Origin: Mitsuaria sp. PDC51
GTDB lineage: Bacteria; Pseudomonadota; Gammaproteobacteria; Burkholderiales; Burkholderiaceae_C
DNA length: 64,000 nt
Assembly: GCF_900113225.1 (NCBI RefSeq)
Contig: NZ_FOZE01000001.1
Location: forward strand, 1,178,001 to 1,242,000
Direction: 5' to 3'
The notes beneath the pieces were generated by a model. The model had not been told where the DNA came from and did not search any database. It worked only from the letters and a program-made list of their open reading frames with translations. The position numbers and the translations under genes are program-made. Shown here in pieces: positions 24,297 through 35,573 of the stretch. Position 1 is the stretch's first letter. The number at the start of each line of letters is the position of its first letter.

Positions 24297-24728
24297 TCAT
24301 TCGTCGATGCTGGCGCTCCAGCGGTCGTCCCACTCGGCCAGCTTGCGGCGGTCGTGCTTGGTCGGGCGGCCCTGAACGATGGTGTCGGCCGGCTCGGGGG
24401 CCAGGCGGCGCGCCTCGGCCGCGCGTTCGCGGGCGGCGACGCTGTCCGGCGTCTCCTCGTACAGCGTCTGGGCGACCGGCGCCGGACCGCGGACGCTGCT
24501 GAGACCGAGCACCTTGACCTCGCGGGCCACCACGCCCTGGCGCAGTTGCACCATGTCGCCGGGACGCAGTTCGCGCGAGGCCTTCACCGCCTGGCCGTTG
24601 ACGGTCACGCGGCCCTTGCCGATCTCCTCGACGGCGATCGAGCGGGTCTTGTAGAAGCGGGCGGCCCAGAGCCACTTGTCCAGGCGCAGGCTGGTCAGCT
24701 CGGAGGAGGAACGGTGGGAGGCAGGCAT
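24297..24728 (-). CDS. hslR: Ribosome-associated heat-shock protein Hsp15 (S4 domain)
   Basis: A 143-residue basic protein. The S4 RNA-binding domain (residues 10-75) is clear: SLRLDKWLWAARFYKTRSIA, IGKGRVTVNGQAVKASRELR, PGDMVQLRQGVVAREVKVLG. The C-terminus is the basic tail typical of Hsp15 (GRPTKHDRRKLAEWDDRWS). Hsp15 binds free 50S subunits carrying a nascent chain and helps recycle them after heat shock. The start MPASHRSSSELTSLRLDKWL fits; longer in-frame starts lie inside the kinase gene upstream. It is 16 bases after the tctE stop on the same strand and next to the heat-shock chaperone genes. Confidence 0.93.
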   Translation of the reverse strand: MPASHRSSSELTSLRLDKWLWAARFYKTRSIAVEEIGKGRVTVNGQAVKASRELRPGDMVQLRQGVVAREVKVLGLSSVRGPAPVAQTLYEETPDSVAARERAAEARRLAPEPADTIVQGRPTKHDRRKLAEWDDRWSASIDE

Positions 24729-24744
24729 CAGGGGGCGGATTGTC

Positions 24745-26340
24745 CTACGCCGGACCGGCGTCGGTCGATGCTGCCGCCGGCAGCCGCACCACGGCGTCCA
24801 GGCCCTCGATGACCCCGTCGCGCTCGCGGTTGTCCAGCGCCAGCGTGCCGCCCAGCGAGCCGACGATCTCCCGGCAGATCGCCAGCCCCAGTCCCGAGCC
24901 GCCATTGGGCCCGGCCGCGAAGGGCTGGCCGAGCTTGGCCCGCAGCGACGCCGGGATGCCGGGCCCGCTGTCGCCGATGCGCAGCTCGACGACGCCGGCC
25001 GTCGCGCCGCTGCCGTCGGCCTCGCGACCGCGCAGCGTCACCGCGACCGCCAATCGGCCGCCGCGAGGGCAGTGCCGCAGCGCGTTGTGCAGCAGGTTGC
25101 GGGCGAGCTCGCGCAGCGCCCAGGCATGGCCGCGCACCGGCGCGGGCTCGGTGGACAGCTCGAAGTCCAGTTCGGCGTCGGCGATCAGCGGGGCCAGGTC
25201 CAGCGCCACCTCGCGCACCGTCGCCGCCAGGTCCAGCCGCGGCGGGTCGCCCTGCTGGCGCAGCTGCTCGACCTTGGCCAGCGCCAGCATCTGGTTGGCC
25301 AGCGCGGTCGCGCCGTCGACGGTCGCGCCGATCTCGTCGATCGCCTGCGCCGCCGGCACGTCGCCACGCCGGGCCGACTGCACCTGCGCCTTGAGCACCG
25401 CCAGCGGCGTGCGCAGCTGGTGCGAGGTGTCGCGCACGAAGCGCTTCTGGTGGGCGAGCAGCCCGGCCTGGCGGTGCCAGGCCTCGTTGATCGCGGCCAC
25501 CAGCGGCGCGAGTTCCGCCGGCACGCCCGGCATCGGGATGGGATCGATGTCGTCGTCGGCGCGCGCGGCGATCGTGCGGCTGAGCGCCCGCACCGGCCGC
25601 GTCGCGAAGAGCACCACGCCCCACACCACGATCGCGATCACCGCCAGCAGCGCCGCCTGACGCCACAGCGTCGAGACCAGCACCTGGCGCGCCAGCGTGC
25701 GGCGGATCTCCAGGGTCTCGGCGACCTGGATCGTGGCCACGCCCAGGCCGGCCGCGCCCGCCACCGGCTGCTTCAGCACCGCGATGCGCACCGGCTCGCC
25801 CTGGTAGACGTCGTCGTAGAAATCGACCAGCGCCGCGTAGGCGCCGCGGTCGGGCAGCCTGCCGTGCCAGGCGGGCAGGTCGTCGAAGCCCGACACCCAT
25901 TCGCCCTGGAAGCCGGTGACGCGATAGAACATGCGGCTGCGGTTGTCCGCCTCGAAGGCCTCGAGCGCCGCGTAGGGCACCTCGGAGACGAGCCGCGGCG
26001 CGTCGGGCGAGCCCTGCACGTCGAGCTGCTCGCCGATGGTCTTGGCCGAGGCCAGCAGCGTGCGGTCGTAGGCGGTGTCGATGGCGCGCCGCGCGTCCTG
26101 GTAGAGCCGGTGCGCATTGGCGCCGATCAGCAGCCCCACCGGCACCAGGATGCCCAGCAGCAGCCGGCTGCGCATCGAGCTCAGCCCGCGTCCGCGTCGC
26201 CGCGGCCACGGTCGCGCTGCCCAGGTCCGGGGCTCGCCGCTCGCGCGGTCGCCCGCCGCGCTGCTCGAGCCCTCGATGCCGCGCGCGCCTGCCGCGTCGC
26301 GCTTGACCTCCACGCCGCTCACGTCGCTCACGCCCCGCAC
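24745..26340 (-). CDS. tctE: Sensor histidine kinase TctE
   Basis: Up to 531 residues; an ATG at 26175 (MRSRLLLGILVPVGLLIGAN) removes an Arg/Ala-rich extension and may be the true start. The first membrane helix is at about 58-75 and the second at about 230-250 (ALLAVIAIVVWGVVLFAT), enclosing a periplasmic sensor. The H-box is FVRDTSHQLRTPLAVLK with the phosphorylated His, the N-box is ELARNLLHNALRHCP, and the G-boxes are IGDSGPGIP and GGSGLGLAI. With TctD it senses tricarboxylates such as citrate and controls the divergent tctCBA operon; that is known for the family and supported here by adjacency. It follows tctD by 10 bases. Confidence 0.9.
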   Translation of the reverse strand: MRGVSDVSGVEVKRDAAGARGIEGSSSAAGDRASGEPRTWAARPWPRRRGRGLSSMRSRLLLGILVPVGLLIGANAHRLYQDARRAIDTAYDRTLLASAKTIGEQLDVQGSPDAPRLVSEVPYAALEAFEADNRSRMFYRVTGFQGEWVSGFDDLPAWHGRLPDRGAYAALVDFYDDVYQGEPVRIAVLKQPVAGAAGLGVATIQVAETLEIRRTLARQVLVSTLWRQAALLAVIAIVVWGVVLFATRPVRALSRTIAARADDDIDPIPMPGVPAELAPLVAAINEAWHRQAGLLAHQKRFVRDTSHQLRTPLAVLKAQVQSARRGDVPAAQAIDEIGATVDGATALANQMLALAKVEQLRQQGDPPRLDLAATVREVALDLAPLIADAELDFELSTEPAPVRGHAWALRELARNLLHNALRHCPRGGRLAVAVTLRGREADGSGATAGVVELRIGDSGPGIPASLRAKLGQPFAAGPNGGSGLGLAICREIVGSLGGTLALDNRERDGVIEGLDAVVRLPAAASTDAGPA

Positions 26341-26350
26341 CTCGCGCCGT

Positions 26351-27043
26351 TCAGTCGGGCGCCTTCAGCAGGTAGCCCAGTCCCCGCAGCGTGACCAGCC
26401 GGGCGCCGTCCGCGGGCAGCCGCTTGCGCAGCCGGTAGGCGACGACCTCGACCGCGTCGGGCTGCACGTCCAGGTCGTCGGCGAAGACGATCTCGGTGAG
26501 CCGTTCCTTGGCCACCGCCTGGCCCGGTCGCGCCAGCAGCGCGCGCAGCAGCGCGGCCTCGCGCGGCGGCAGGTCCAGCGGCAGGCCCAGGTGGTAGATC
26601 GCGCCGCTGTCGGCGTCCACGCGCAGGCCGCAGAAGGCCTCGTCCTCGTGCGCGCCGGCGGTCGCCGGCGCACCGCCCGCGCCGCGGCTGCGGCGGGCGA
26701 GGGCGCGCACCCGGGCCTCGAGTTCATCCAGGTCGAAGGGCTTGGGCATGTAGTCGTCGGCGCCCAGGTTCAGGCCGAGGATGCGGTCGCCCACGGTGCC
26801 GCGCGCGGTCAGGATGATCACCGGCGTGGCCAGCTGCGCGGCGCGCGCGGCCGAGAGCAACTCCAGGCCGTCGATGTCGGGCAGCGACAGGTCCAGCAGC
26901 ACCACGTCCGGCGGCTGCGCGCGCCAGCGCTCCAGGGCCGGCCGACCCTCGGAGAAGCCCAGCACCTGGATGCCGCGGCGCTCGAACGAGCGGGCCACCG
27001 TGGTCTGCAGCGCGGCGTTGTCTTCGACGAAAAGCAACCTCAT
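26351..27043 (-). CDS. tctD: Response regulator TctD (OmpR/PhoB family)
   Basis: A 230-residue regulator: receiver domain with acidic VEDN and phospho-acceptor Asp51 in VVLLDLSLPD, ILTARGTV and GADDYMPKPFDLDEL with the conserved Lys. It is followed by an OmpR-type winged-helix (LPPREAALLRALLARPGQAV, VVAYRLRKRL, LVTLRGLGYLL). It activates tricarboxylate transport genes; the tctCBA operon starts 155 bases away on the opposite strand, so it probably binds in that gap. Confidence 0.93.
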   Translation of the reverse strand: MRLLFVEDNAALQTTVARSFERRGIQVLGFSEGRPALERWRAQPPDVVLLDLSLPDIDGLELLSAARAAQLATPVIILTARGTVGDRILGLNLGADDYMPKPFDLDELEARVRALARRSRGAGGAPATAGAHEDEAFCGLRVDADSGAIYHLGLPLDLPPREAALLRALLARPGQAVAKERLTEIVFADDLDVQPDAVEVVAYRLRKRLPADGARLVTLRGLGYLLKAPD

Positions 27044-27198
27044 GATCGGCAGTGTCCGCCAGCGGCCGCGCGGCCGCCGCTCAGGGTCAACCCTGAGCTT
27101 CCCGACAGCCGAATGAAAGCCGCCATGTGCACGATGCGCGGCACAACGACGTCGGGTGCGCGCTCTGCCCCGGCGCCGACAACCAAGGAGACACGAGC

Positions 27199-28167
27199 AT
27201 GCGTCGAGACCAGTTCCTCAAGTCCGCGGCCGCCTTCGCCGCGCTGGGCGCCACGGGCGCGCTGCCGCTGAGCGCGCAGGCCGCCGCGGCGCTGAAGATC
27301 CTCGTGCCCGCCAACCCGGGCGGCGGCTGGGACATCACCGGTCGCGCGCTGGGCAAGGCCCTGCAGGACGCCGGCGCCGCCGGCGCGGTGACCTTCGAGA
27401 ACAAGGGCGGCGCCGCCGGCGCCATCGGCCTGGCGCAGTTCGTCAACGCCGCCAAGGGCGATCCGAACGCGATGATGGTCATGGGTGCCGTGATGCTGGG
27501 CGGCCTGATCACCAGCAAGCAGCCGGTCACGCTGACGCAGGCCACGCCGATCGCGCGCCTGACCAGCGAATACAACGTCTTCGTGCTGCCGGCCAACTCG
27601 CCCTTCAAGACGATGAAGGACGTGGTCGAGGCGCTGAAGAAGGACCCCGGCTCGGTGAAGTGGGGCGGCGGTTCGCGCGGCGCCACCGAGCACATCGCCG
27701 CGGCCATGCTGGCCCGCGAGGTCGGTGTCGACGCGACCAAGGTCAACTACGTCGCCTTCCGCGGCGGCGGTGAGGCGGTGGCCGCGATCCTGGGCGGCAA
27801 CGTCTCCATCGGCGGCAGCGGCTACAGCGAGTTCCAGCCCTACATCGAGAGCGGCAAGATGCGCCCGATCGCGATCACCGCGCCGCAGCGCATCAAGGGC
27901 CTGGACATCCCGACCATGAAGGAGCTCGGCTACAACGTCGAGATCGGCAACTGGCGCGGCGTCTACGGCGCGCCCGGCATCACGCCGCAGCAGCGTCAGG
28001 TGCTGATCGACATGGTCGTCAAGGCGACCAAGTCCAAGGCCTGGACCGAGGCGCTGGAGAAGAACGGCTGGACGCCGGCCGTGCTGACCGGCAAGGCCTT
28101 CGAGGACTTCGTCGACGCCGAGTTCGCGTCGCTGCGCGCGATCATGCACAAGTCCGGCATGGTCTGA
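27199..28167 (+). CDS. tctC: Tripartite tricarboxylate transporter substrate-binding protein TctC
   Basis: A 322-residue periplasmic binding protein. The signal peptide starts MRRDQFLKSAAAFAALGATG and ends near AQAAA; the twin Arg gives it a Tat-like look. The mature part begins LKILVPANPGGGWDITGRAL, the TctC signature with Gly-Gly-Gly-Trp-Asp. VGGG-type loops and FRGGGEAVAAILGGNVSIGG follow. It binds a tri- or dicarboxylate and delivers it to TctAB. The ATG at 27199 has a good Shine-Dalgarno (AAGGAGA); an ATG at 27127 is in frame but lies before it. First gene of tctCBA, divergent from tctDE. Confidence 0.95.
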   Translation: MRRDQFLKSAAAFAALGATGALPLSAQAAAALKILVPANPGGGWDITGRALGKALQDAGAAGAVTFENKGGAAGAIGLAQFVNAAKGDPNAMMVMGAVMLGGLITSKQPVTLTQATPIARLTSEYNVFVLPANSPFKTMKDVVEALKKDPGSVKWGGGSRGATEHIAAAMLAREVGVDATKVNYVAFRGGGEAVAAILGGNVSIGGSGYSEFQPYIESGKMRPIAITAPQRIKGLDIPTMKELGYNVEIGNWRGVYGAPGITPQQRQVLIDMVVKATKSKAWTEALEKNGWTPAVLTGKAFEDFVDAEFASLRAIMHKSGMV

Positions 28168-28183
28168 TCCCGGGAGGCCCGCC

Positions 28184-28774
28184 ATGTCCGATTCTTCCTC
28201 CAAGGCCGTGGCCGGCCACCCGACCGCCACCGTGCCCGGCGCGGCGCCCTCGGCGCCGGATGTCGTCGACACCACCCCGCATCCGCTGTACCAGACCCTG
28301 GTCGGCGTGGGCGCGGTCGTCGTCGGCGCGGTGATGGCCATCGGCGCCGCCGCCATCCCCGGTGACGCCGGTTACGGCGGCGTCGGTCCCAACGCGCTGC
28401 CGTGGTTCGTCGCGGTGGTGCTGATCGTCTGCGGCGCCTGGCTGGTGTGGGAGTCCCGCACCGGCGGCTTCCGCCAGATGGAGCCGCCCTCGGGCGCACC
28501 GCGCGCCGACTGGGTGTCGGCCGCCTGGGTCGCCGGCGCGGTCATCGCCAACGCGGCGCTGATCACCACGATCGGCTTCGTGCTCGCCTGCACGCTGTGC
28601 TTCGTACTGGCCGTGCGCGGCCTGCGCCGCGCCGAGGGCAAGGGCCACGGCGGCGCGCGCCAGCTCCTCATCGACGTCGTCACCGGGCTGCTGATCGCCG
28701 CGCCGGTGTTCTGGCTCTTCAACAAGCTGCTCGCCCTCAACCTGCCGGCCCTCACCGCCGGCGGCTGGCTCTGA
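28184..28774 (+). CDS. tctB: Tripartite tricarboxylate transporter small membrane protein TctB
   Basis: A 196-residue protein with four predicted membrane helices, including TLVGVGAVVVGAVMAIGAAA, ALPWFVAVVLIVCGAWLVW and NAALITTIGFVLACTLCFVL, preceded by about 45 polar Ala/Pro-rich residues. TctB is the small, weakly conserved subunit of the TctCBA transporter and pairs with TctA. It starts 16 bases after tctC and ends 18 bases before tctA, so the three form one operon. Confidence 0.92.
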   Translation: MSDSSSKAVAGHPTATVPGAAPSAPDVVDTTPHPLYQTLVGVGAVVVGAVMAIGAAAIPGDAGYGGVGPNALPWFVAVVLIVCGAWLVWESRTGGFRQMEPPSGAPRADWVSAAWVAGAVIANAALITTIGFVLACTLCFVLAVRGLRRAEGKGHGGARQLLIDVVTGLLIAAPVFWLFNKLLALNLPALTAGGWL

Positions 28775-28792
28775 GCCTCCTGGAGTCCTGAC

Positions 28793-30313
28793 ATGCAAGA
28801 CCTCTGGACCCACCTGATGGGCGGCTTCGCCACGGCCGCCTCGGGCGCGAACCTGATGTGGGCCTTCATCGGCTGCGCGCTGGGCACCGCCATCGGCGTG
28901 CTGCCCGGCCTCGGCCCGGCCGTGACCGTGGCGATGCTGCTGCCCATCACCGCGCAGGTCGACCCGACCGCGTCGATGATCTTCTTCGCCGGCATCTACT
29001 ACGGCGCGATGTACGGCGGCTCGACCACCTCCATCCTGCTCAACACCCCCGGCGAAACCGGCACCATGGTGACCGCGCTGGAGGGCTTCAAGATGGCCCG
29101 CCACGGCCGCGCCGGCGCGGCGCTGGCCACCGCGGCGATCGGCTCGTTCTTCGCCGGCACCATCGCCACCGTGCTGGTCACGCTGTTCGCGCCGGTGCTG
29201 GCGGACTTCGCCGTGACGCTGGGCCCGCCCGAGTACTTCTGCCTGATGCTGCTGGCCTTCACCACCGTCAGCGCGGTGCTGGGGCAGAGCACGCTGCGCG
29301 GCATGACGGCGCTGTTCATCGGGCTGGCGATGGGCTTGGTCGGCCAGGACCAGATCACCGGCCAGATCCGCTACACCGCCGGCGTGCCCGAGTTCCTGGA
29401 CGGCATCGAGACGGTGCTGGTCGCGGTCGGCCTGTTCGCGGTGGGCGAGACGCTCTACGTCGCGCTCTACGAAGGCCGCAGCAACCTGATGATGAACACC
29501 ATGGGTCGCGTGCACATGACGCGCCTGGAGTGGAAGCGCTCGATCCCGGCCTGGATCCGCGGCACCGGGCTGGGCTTCCCGTTCGGCGTCATCCCGGCGG
29601 GCGGCACCGAGATCCCGACCTTCCTGAGCTACGCGACCGAGCGCAAGCTGTCCAAGCACAAGGAAGAGTTCGGCACCACCGGCGCGATCGAAGGCGTGGC
29701 CGGGCCCGAGGCGGCCAACAACGCGGCGGTGACCGGCACGCTGGTGCCGCTGCTGACGCTGGGCATCCCGACCTCGGTGACGGCGGCCATCCTGCTGTCG
29801 GCGCTGCAGAACTACGGCATCCAGGCCGGGCCGCAGCTGTTCACCACCTCGTCGGCGCTGGTGTGGGCGCTGATCGCGTCGCTGTACATCGGCAACGTGA
29901 TGCTGCTGGTGCTGAACCTGCCGCTGGTGGGCCTGTGGGTGAAGCTGCTGCGCATCCCGCGCGCGCCGCTGTACGCCGGCATCCTGATCTTCGCGACCGT
30001 GGGCGTGTACGGCATGCGCCAGAGCGCCTTCGACCTGTACCTGATGCTGGCCATCGGCGCGATGGGCGTGGTGATGCGGCGCTTCGACTTCCCGACCGCG
30101 CCGGTCGTCGTCGGCATGATCCTGGGCCCGCTGGCCGAGGCGCACCTGCGCAACGGCGTGGCCATCGGCGGCGGCCACTGGGGCGTCTTCTTCGAGCGCC
30201 CGCTCTCGGCGGGGCTGCTGGCCGTCGTGGTGATCGTGCTGCTGCTGCCGCGCGCGCTGAAGTGGCTGGGCGCGCGCAAGGCGCGCCAACAGGCGGCGAC
30301 CGCGCTCGGCTGA
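28793..30313 (+). CDS. tctA: Tripartite tricarboxylate transporter large membrane protein TctA
   Basis: A 506-residue polytopic inner-membrane protein. The family signatures are seen: [39 protein letters not shown] and [20 protein letters not shown]. Length and about 12 hydrophobic segments are normal. It forms the translocation channel for the substrate captured by TctC, driven by an ion gradient. A strong terminator follows 18 bases after the stop. Nothing unusual is seen. Confidence 0.96.
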   Translation: MQDLWTHLMGGFATAASGANLMWAFIGCALGTAIGVLPGLGPAVTVAMLLPITAQVDPTASMIFFAGIYYGAMYGGSTTSILLNTPGETGTMVTALEGFKMARHGRAGAALATAAIGSFFAGTIATVLVTLFAPVLADFAVTLGPPEYFCLMLLAFTTVSAVLGQSTLRGMTALFIGLAMGLVGQDQITGQIRYTAGVPEFLDGIETVLVAVGLFAVGETLYVALYEGRSNLMMNTMGRVHMTRLEWKRSIPAWIRGTGLGFPFGVIPAGGTEIPTFLSYATERKLSKHKEEFGTTGAIEGVAGPEAANNAAVTGTLVPLLTLGIPTSVTAAILLSALQNYGIQAGPQLFTTSSALVWALIASLYIGNVMLLVLNLPLVGLWVKLLRIPRAPLYAGILIFATVGVYGMRQSAFDLYLMLAIGAMGVVMRRFDFPTAPVVVGMILGPLAEAHLRNGVAIGGGHWGVFFERPLSAGLLAVVVIVLLLPRALKWLGARKARQQAATALG

Positions 30314-30331
30314 GCGCCGCGCCGGACGCGC

Positions 30332-30360
30332 GAAGGGCCCCTGCGGGGGCCCTTCTTCAT
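30332..30360 (+). terminator. Rho-independent terminator after tctA
   Basis: GAAGGGCCCC (30332-30341) and GGGGCCCTTC (30346-30355) form a perfect 10-base stem with a 4-base loop, followed by TTCATT. It ends the tctCBA transcript and, read in reverse, may also serve hemH, which ends at 30455. Confidence 0.8.
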
Positions 30361-30454
30361 TGGCGCTTCATCGGGACCTTGTTGGCCGGCCGCACGATGG
30401 GACGGCGTCGGCATGCCGCCCTCGTGGCAGAGGCGCGACCGCGCGCCGTCGTCG

Positions 30455-31555
30455 TCAGCGAGCGGCGCCGGCGGCCGTGGCGGCCTGGCGCTGGCGGGCG
30501 AGGGCGGCGGCCTGCGCCTCGTCGGGGACGACGGTCGTCGGCCAGCCCTGCAGGTGCTGGGTCGCGATCGCCGCGAGCGCGCGGATGTGGGCCGGGCGAT
30601 CGTTCAGGCAGGGGATGTAGCTGAAGCGCTGGCCGCCGCTGTGCAGAAAGGCTTCGCGCGCTTCCATGTCGATCTCTTCCAGCGTCTCGATGCAGTCCGC
30701 CGAGAAGCCGGGGCAGACCACGTCGACCGACTTCAGCCCGCGCCCGGCCAGCTCGCGCAGCGTGGGCTCGGTGTAGGGCTCCAGCCAGCGCGCCTTGCCG
30801 AAGCGACTCTGGAAACTCACCTTGTACTGGGCGTCGGACAGTCCCAGCGCCTCGGCCAGCAGGCGGCCGGTCTTCAGGCACTCGCAGTGGTAGGGGTCGC
30901 CCAGCGCCAGCGTGCGCGCGGGCATGCCGTGGAAGCTCATCAGCAGCAGCTCGCCGCGGCCCTCGGCCTTCCAGTGGGCGCGCACGCTGTCGGCCAGCGC
31001 GGCGATGTAGCGCGGGTCGTCGTGGTAGCGGTTGACGAAGCGGAACTCCGGCAGGTGGCGATGCGCCAGCGACCAGCGCGCCACGTCGTCGACGACGCTG
31101 GCGGTGGTCGCGCCCGAGTACTGCGGATAGGCCGGCAGCACCAGCACCCGCGTGGCGCCCTCGGCGCGCAGCGCGTCGAGCTGCGACGCGATCGACGGGT
31201 TGCCGTAGCGCATCGCCGGCAGCACCTTGACGCGGTGGCCCTGCTCGCCGAGCTGGCCCTGCAGCAGCGCGGCCTGCTTCTTCGTCCAGACCAGCAGCGG
31301 CGAGCCGTCCTTGGTCCAGATGCTGGCGTACTTCTTCGCCGACTTGGCCGGCCGGGTGCGCAGGATCACGCCGTGCAGGATCGGCCACCAGGCGGCTCTC
31401 GGGATCTCGATGACGCGCGGGTCGGACAGGAACTGCGCCAGGTAGCGGCGCGTGGCCTCGGGCGTGGGCGCGTCGGGCGTGCCCAGGTTGACCAGCAGCA
31501 CGCCGATCGTCGGCGCGCGCCCATGGACGTGGTCGGGTTCGGGACGGAAGCTCAT
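30455..31555 (-). CDS. hemH: Ferrochelatase
   Basis: A 366-residue enzyme inserting Fe2+ into protoporphyrin IX, the last step of protohaem synthesis. Signatures: IGVLLVNLGTPDAPTPEATR, RYGNPSIASQL, LPAYPQYSGATTASVVD and LLMSFHGMPARTLALGDPYH with the catalytic His, then KVSFQSRFGKARWLEPYTEP and VVCPGFSADCIETLEEI with the conserved Glu. Usual length with a short Ala/Gln-rich tail. It is soluble or membrane-associated and stands 51 bases after the cyclase-FHA gene on the same strand. Confidence 0.97.
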   Translation of the reverse strand: MSFRPEPDHVHGRAPTIGVLLVNLGTPDAPTPEATRRYLAQFLSDPRVIEIPRAAWWPILHGVILRTRPAKSAKKYASIWTKDGSPLLVWTKKQAALLQGQLGEQGHRVKVLPAMRYGNPSIASQLDALRAEGATRVLVLPAYPQYSGATTASVVDDVARWSLAHRHLPEFRFVNRYHDDPRYIAALADSVRAHWKAEGRGELLLMSFHGMPARTLALGDPYHCECLKTGRLLAEALGLSDAQYKVSFQSRFGKARWLEPYTEPTLRELAGRGLKSVDVVCPGFSADCIETLEEIDMEAREAFLHSGGQRFSYIPCLNDRPAHIRALAAIATQHLQGWPTTVVPDEAQAAALARQRQAATAAGAAR

Positions 31556-31606
31556 CCGGCGAGGAGAAGGAAGGACAGGGAATGGCGGGGCGGTCGCGCG
31601 GCGCGC

Positions 31607-32548
31607 TCAGAGGCCGCCGCGGCGCATCAGCATCGGCGAGGCGGCCTCGGCCAGGTGCAGTACCTCGAAGCGCACGGTCGGCGCCTGCGTCTCGGACGGC
31701 GGCCCGCCCAGGCCGATCGCGCCCGCGCCGTGCAGCGTGCAGGAGCCGCGGCGCAGGCTCAGCGTCTGGCCGCCGGCGCCGAAGCGCACGAAGGTGCCGT
31801 TGTAGCTCAGGTCGGTGAGGCTGAAGCTGCTGCCTTGCCAGTCGATGCGGGCATGCGAGCGGCTGACGCGGACGTCGGTGATGCAGTAGGTCGCCTGCGT
31901 GCTGCGGCCCAGCACGATGGGCATCTGCTCGATGTCGAAGACGCGGTCCAGGTCCTGCCAGACCAGGCGGATGCCCTCGGGCGCGGCGCTGCGGACGATC
32001 TCGCCGAACTGCGTCGCCGCCGCGTCGCCGCGGCCCTGGTCCAGCACGTAGATGTGGACCGGCTCGGCACGGCCGCGCACGCTGATGTGGTCCAGGCTGC
32101 GGAAGCGCGACTTCTGCGCGCTGGTCAGGCCGTGCACCACCTCGGCGGTGACGACGGTCTCGCCATCGCCGGCATGGTCCAGCAAGCGGGCCGCGACGTT
32201 GACCGCATCGCCGAAGCAGTCGCCGTGGATCTCGACCACCTCGCCGCGCGCCAGCGCGATCTGCAGGTGGGTGTGGCGCAGCCGCTCGCTGCGGGCCGAG
32301 GTCTTGACCAGCAGCTCCTGCATCCGCATCGCGGCCTTGATACCGTCGCGCGGGTTGTCGAAGGCGGCCATCAGGCCGTCGCCCAGGGTCTTGATGATGT
32401 CGCCGCGGTTCTCGTCGACCGCCTGGCCGATCAGCGCGACCGTCTGCGTCACCAGCCCCGAGGCCTCCGCGTTGCCCAGGGTCTCGAACAGCGCCGTGCT
32501 GCCGCGCAGGTCGGCAAACAGGACGGAGCGCTCGCGGATCTGGGTCAT
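31607..32548 (-). CDS. Class III nucleotidyl cyclase with FHA domain
   Basis: A 313-residue soluble protein. Residues 5-170 form a class III adenylate/guanylate cyclase domain: RSVLFADLRGSTALFETLGN with a metal Asp, KTLGDGLMAAF with the second Asp, and GDCFGDAVNVAARLLDHAGD. Residues about 205-295 are an FHA phosphothreonine-binding domain: PIVLGRSTQATYCITDVRVS, RSHARIDWQGSSFSLTDLSY, NGTFV. It makes a cyclic nucleotide, probably cAMP, gated by binding to phosphorylated partners. Ser/Thr kinases occur in this genome (49464-51863), making such a link plausible. It lies upstream of hemH on the same strand. Confidence 0.88.
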   Translation of the reverse strand: MTQIRERSVLFADLRGSTALFETLGNAEASGLVTQTVALIGQAVDENRGDIIKTLGDGLMAAFDNPRDGIKAAMRMQELLVKTSARSERLRHTHLQIALARGEVVEIHGDCFGDAVNVAARLLDHAGDGETVVTAEVVHGLTSAQKSRFRSLDHISVRGRAEPVHIYVLDQGRGDAAATQFGEIVRSAAPEGIRLVWQDLDRVFDIEQMPIVLGRSTQATYCITDVRVSRSHARIDWQGSSFSLTDLSYNGTFVRFGAGGQTLSLRRGSCTLHGAGAIGLGGPPSETQAPTVRFEVLHLAEAASPMLMRRGGL

Positions 32549-32718
32549 CGGCCTTGTTGGAGCTGAGGTGTGAAGGAAGTCTCAGTGTAGCCGCGCCACC
32601 CTCGGCGCCGCGTGGTGATTAGCCCTCGCCTCGGGGGCCTGTCGGCCCGGGTGCGACACCTCTCCCCCGACGGGCGGGCGAATGCCGGAGCACGCCCGGG
32701 GCGACAGCCCCGGCCATG

Positions 32719-32753
32719 AAAAAACCGGCCAGCGTCCGAAGACGGTGGCCGGT
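32719..32753 (-). terminator. Rho-independent terminator downstream of rpoD
   Basis: ACCGGCC (32724-32730) pairs with GGCCGGT (32747-32753). On the minus strand the hairpin runs into six T (A-run 32719-32724). It lies beyond both the rpoD stop and the second copy of the rpoD tail, so both are on the same transcript. Confidence 0.75.
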
Positions 32754-32815
32754 CGAGGAGGCAAACCCGGTGCCCGAAGTTCGACGGCCGTCTGGCCGCC
32801 GAAGGGGCGGGGGAT

Positions 32816-32851
32816 TTACAGGTTGTCCAGGTAGGTGCGCAGCTTGTGGCT
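32816..32851 (-). pseudogene. Second, diverged copy of the RpoD C-terminal coding tail
   Basis: Read on the minus strand this stretch encodes [11 protein letters not shown] followed by TAA. The genuine rpoD ends [11 protein letters not shown] followed by TGA about 98 bases upstream (32914). The nine residues KLRTYLDNL are identical, but several codons and the stop codon differ at silent positions, so this is not a fresh tandem duplication. Most simply, it is what remains of another rpoD allele after the current gene was brought in by recombination. The 60 bases between have no similarity that I can see. Confidence 0.65.
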
Positions 32852-32913
32852 TCGCCGCTCGCTGCATGCCGACTGCGTCGTCATCCGCCTGCGGCGGGCA
32901 CGTCCTTGGGCAA

Positions 32914-35142
<2,229 letters not shown>

Positions 35143-35573
35143 GCAGTTCCTCGGTGGCTCGGGGCCAGTAGGTGAATGCGGGGAAATTCGCGGTGATGCA
35201 GGCAATGCAAACGGCCACCTGCGTCGCCGGCGCCCACAAACTCCCGGCACTTGCGGGCTATGCGGCGCGACGAGCCCAGGCGGCTCGAACTCGTGCCCTG
35301 GACGACAGGTCGGGACGAACCGACCGCCATTCAAGGCTTGGCGCGTGAAGGCTAGCGTGAACCGTTGAAGTTGCAGCCCAGGCGGTAAAGGTTGGCCACT
35401 TTGGATATGAACCCAGGGTCAGCTGGGGGGCCGGGGACCGGTTGGCGCTGCGGTCACTCTTGACGCGCGAAAACCCTTGATTATCTGCGAAATCGGTTGT
35501 TTGGTCAAAAAGGCGGATTCAACCGCCCCGAAGAGCGCCCATGGAACGCCCATCGGGCGCCCTCAAACCGCCC
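35143..35573. other. Non-coding region between dnaG and rpoD
   Basis: 430 bases without a convincing gene. It probably holds the rpoD promoter, since a separate promoter is usual here, but I could not single out a high-scoring -35/-10 pair. No rpsU (ribosomal protein S21) is present here, nor upstream of dnaG, where many proteobacteria have it. Confidence 0.5.
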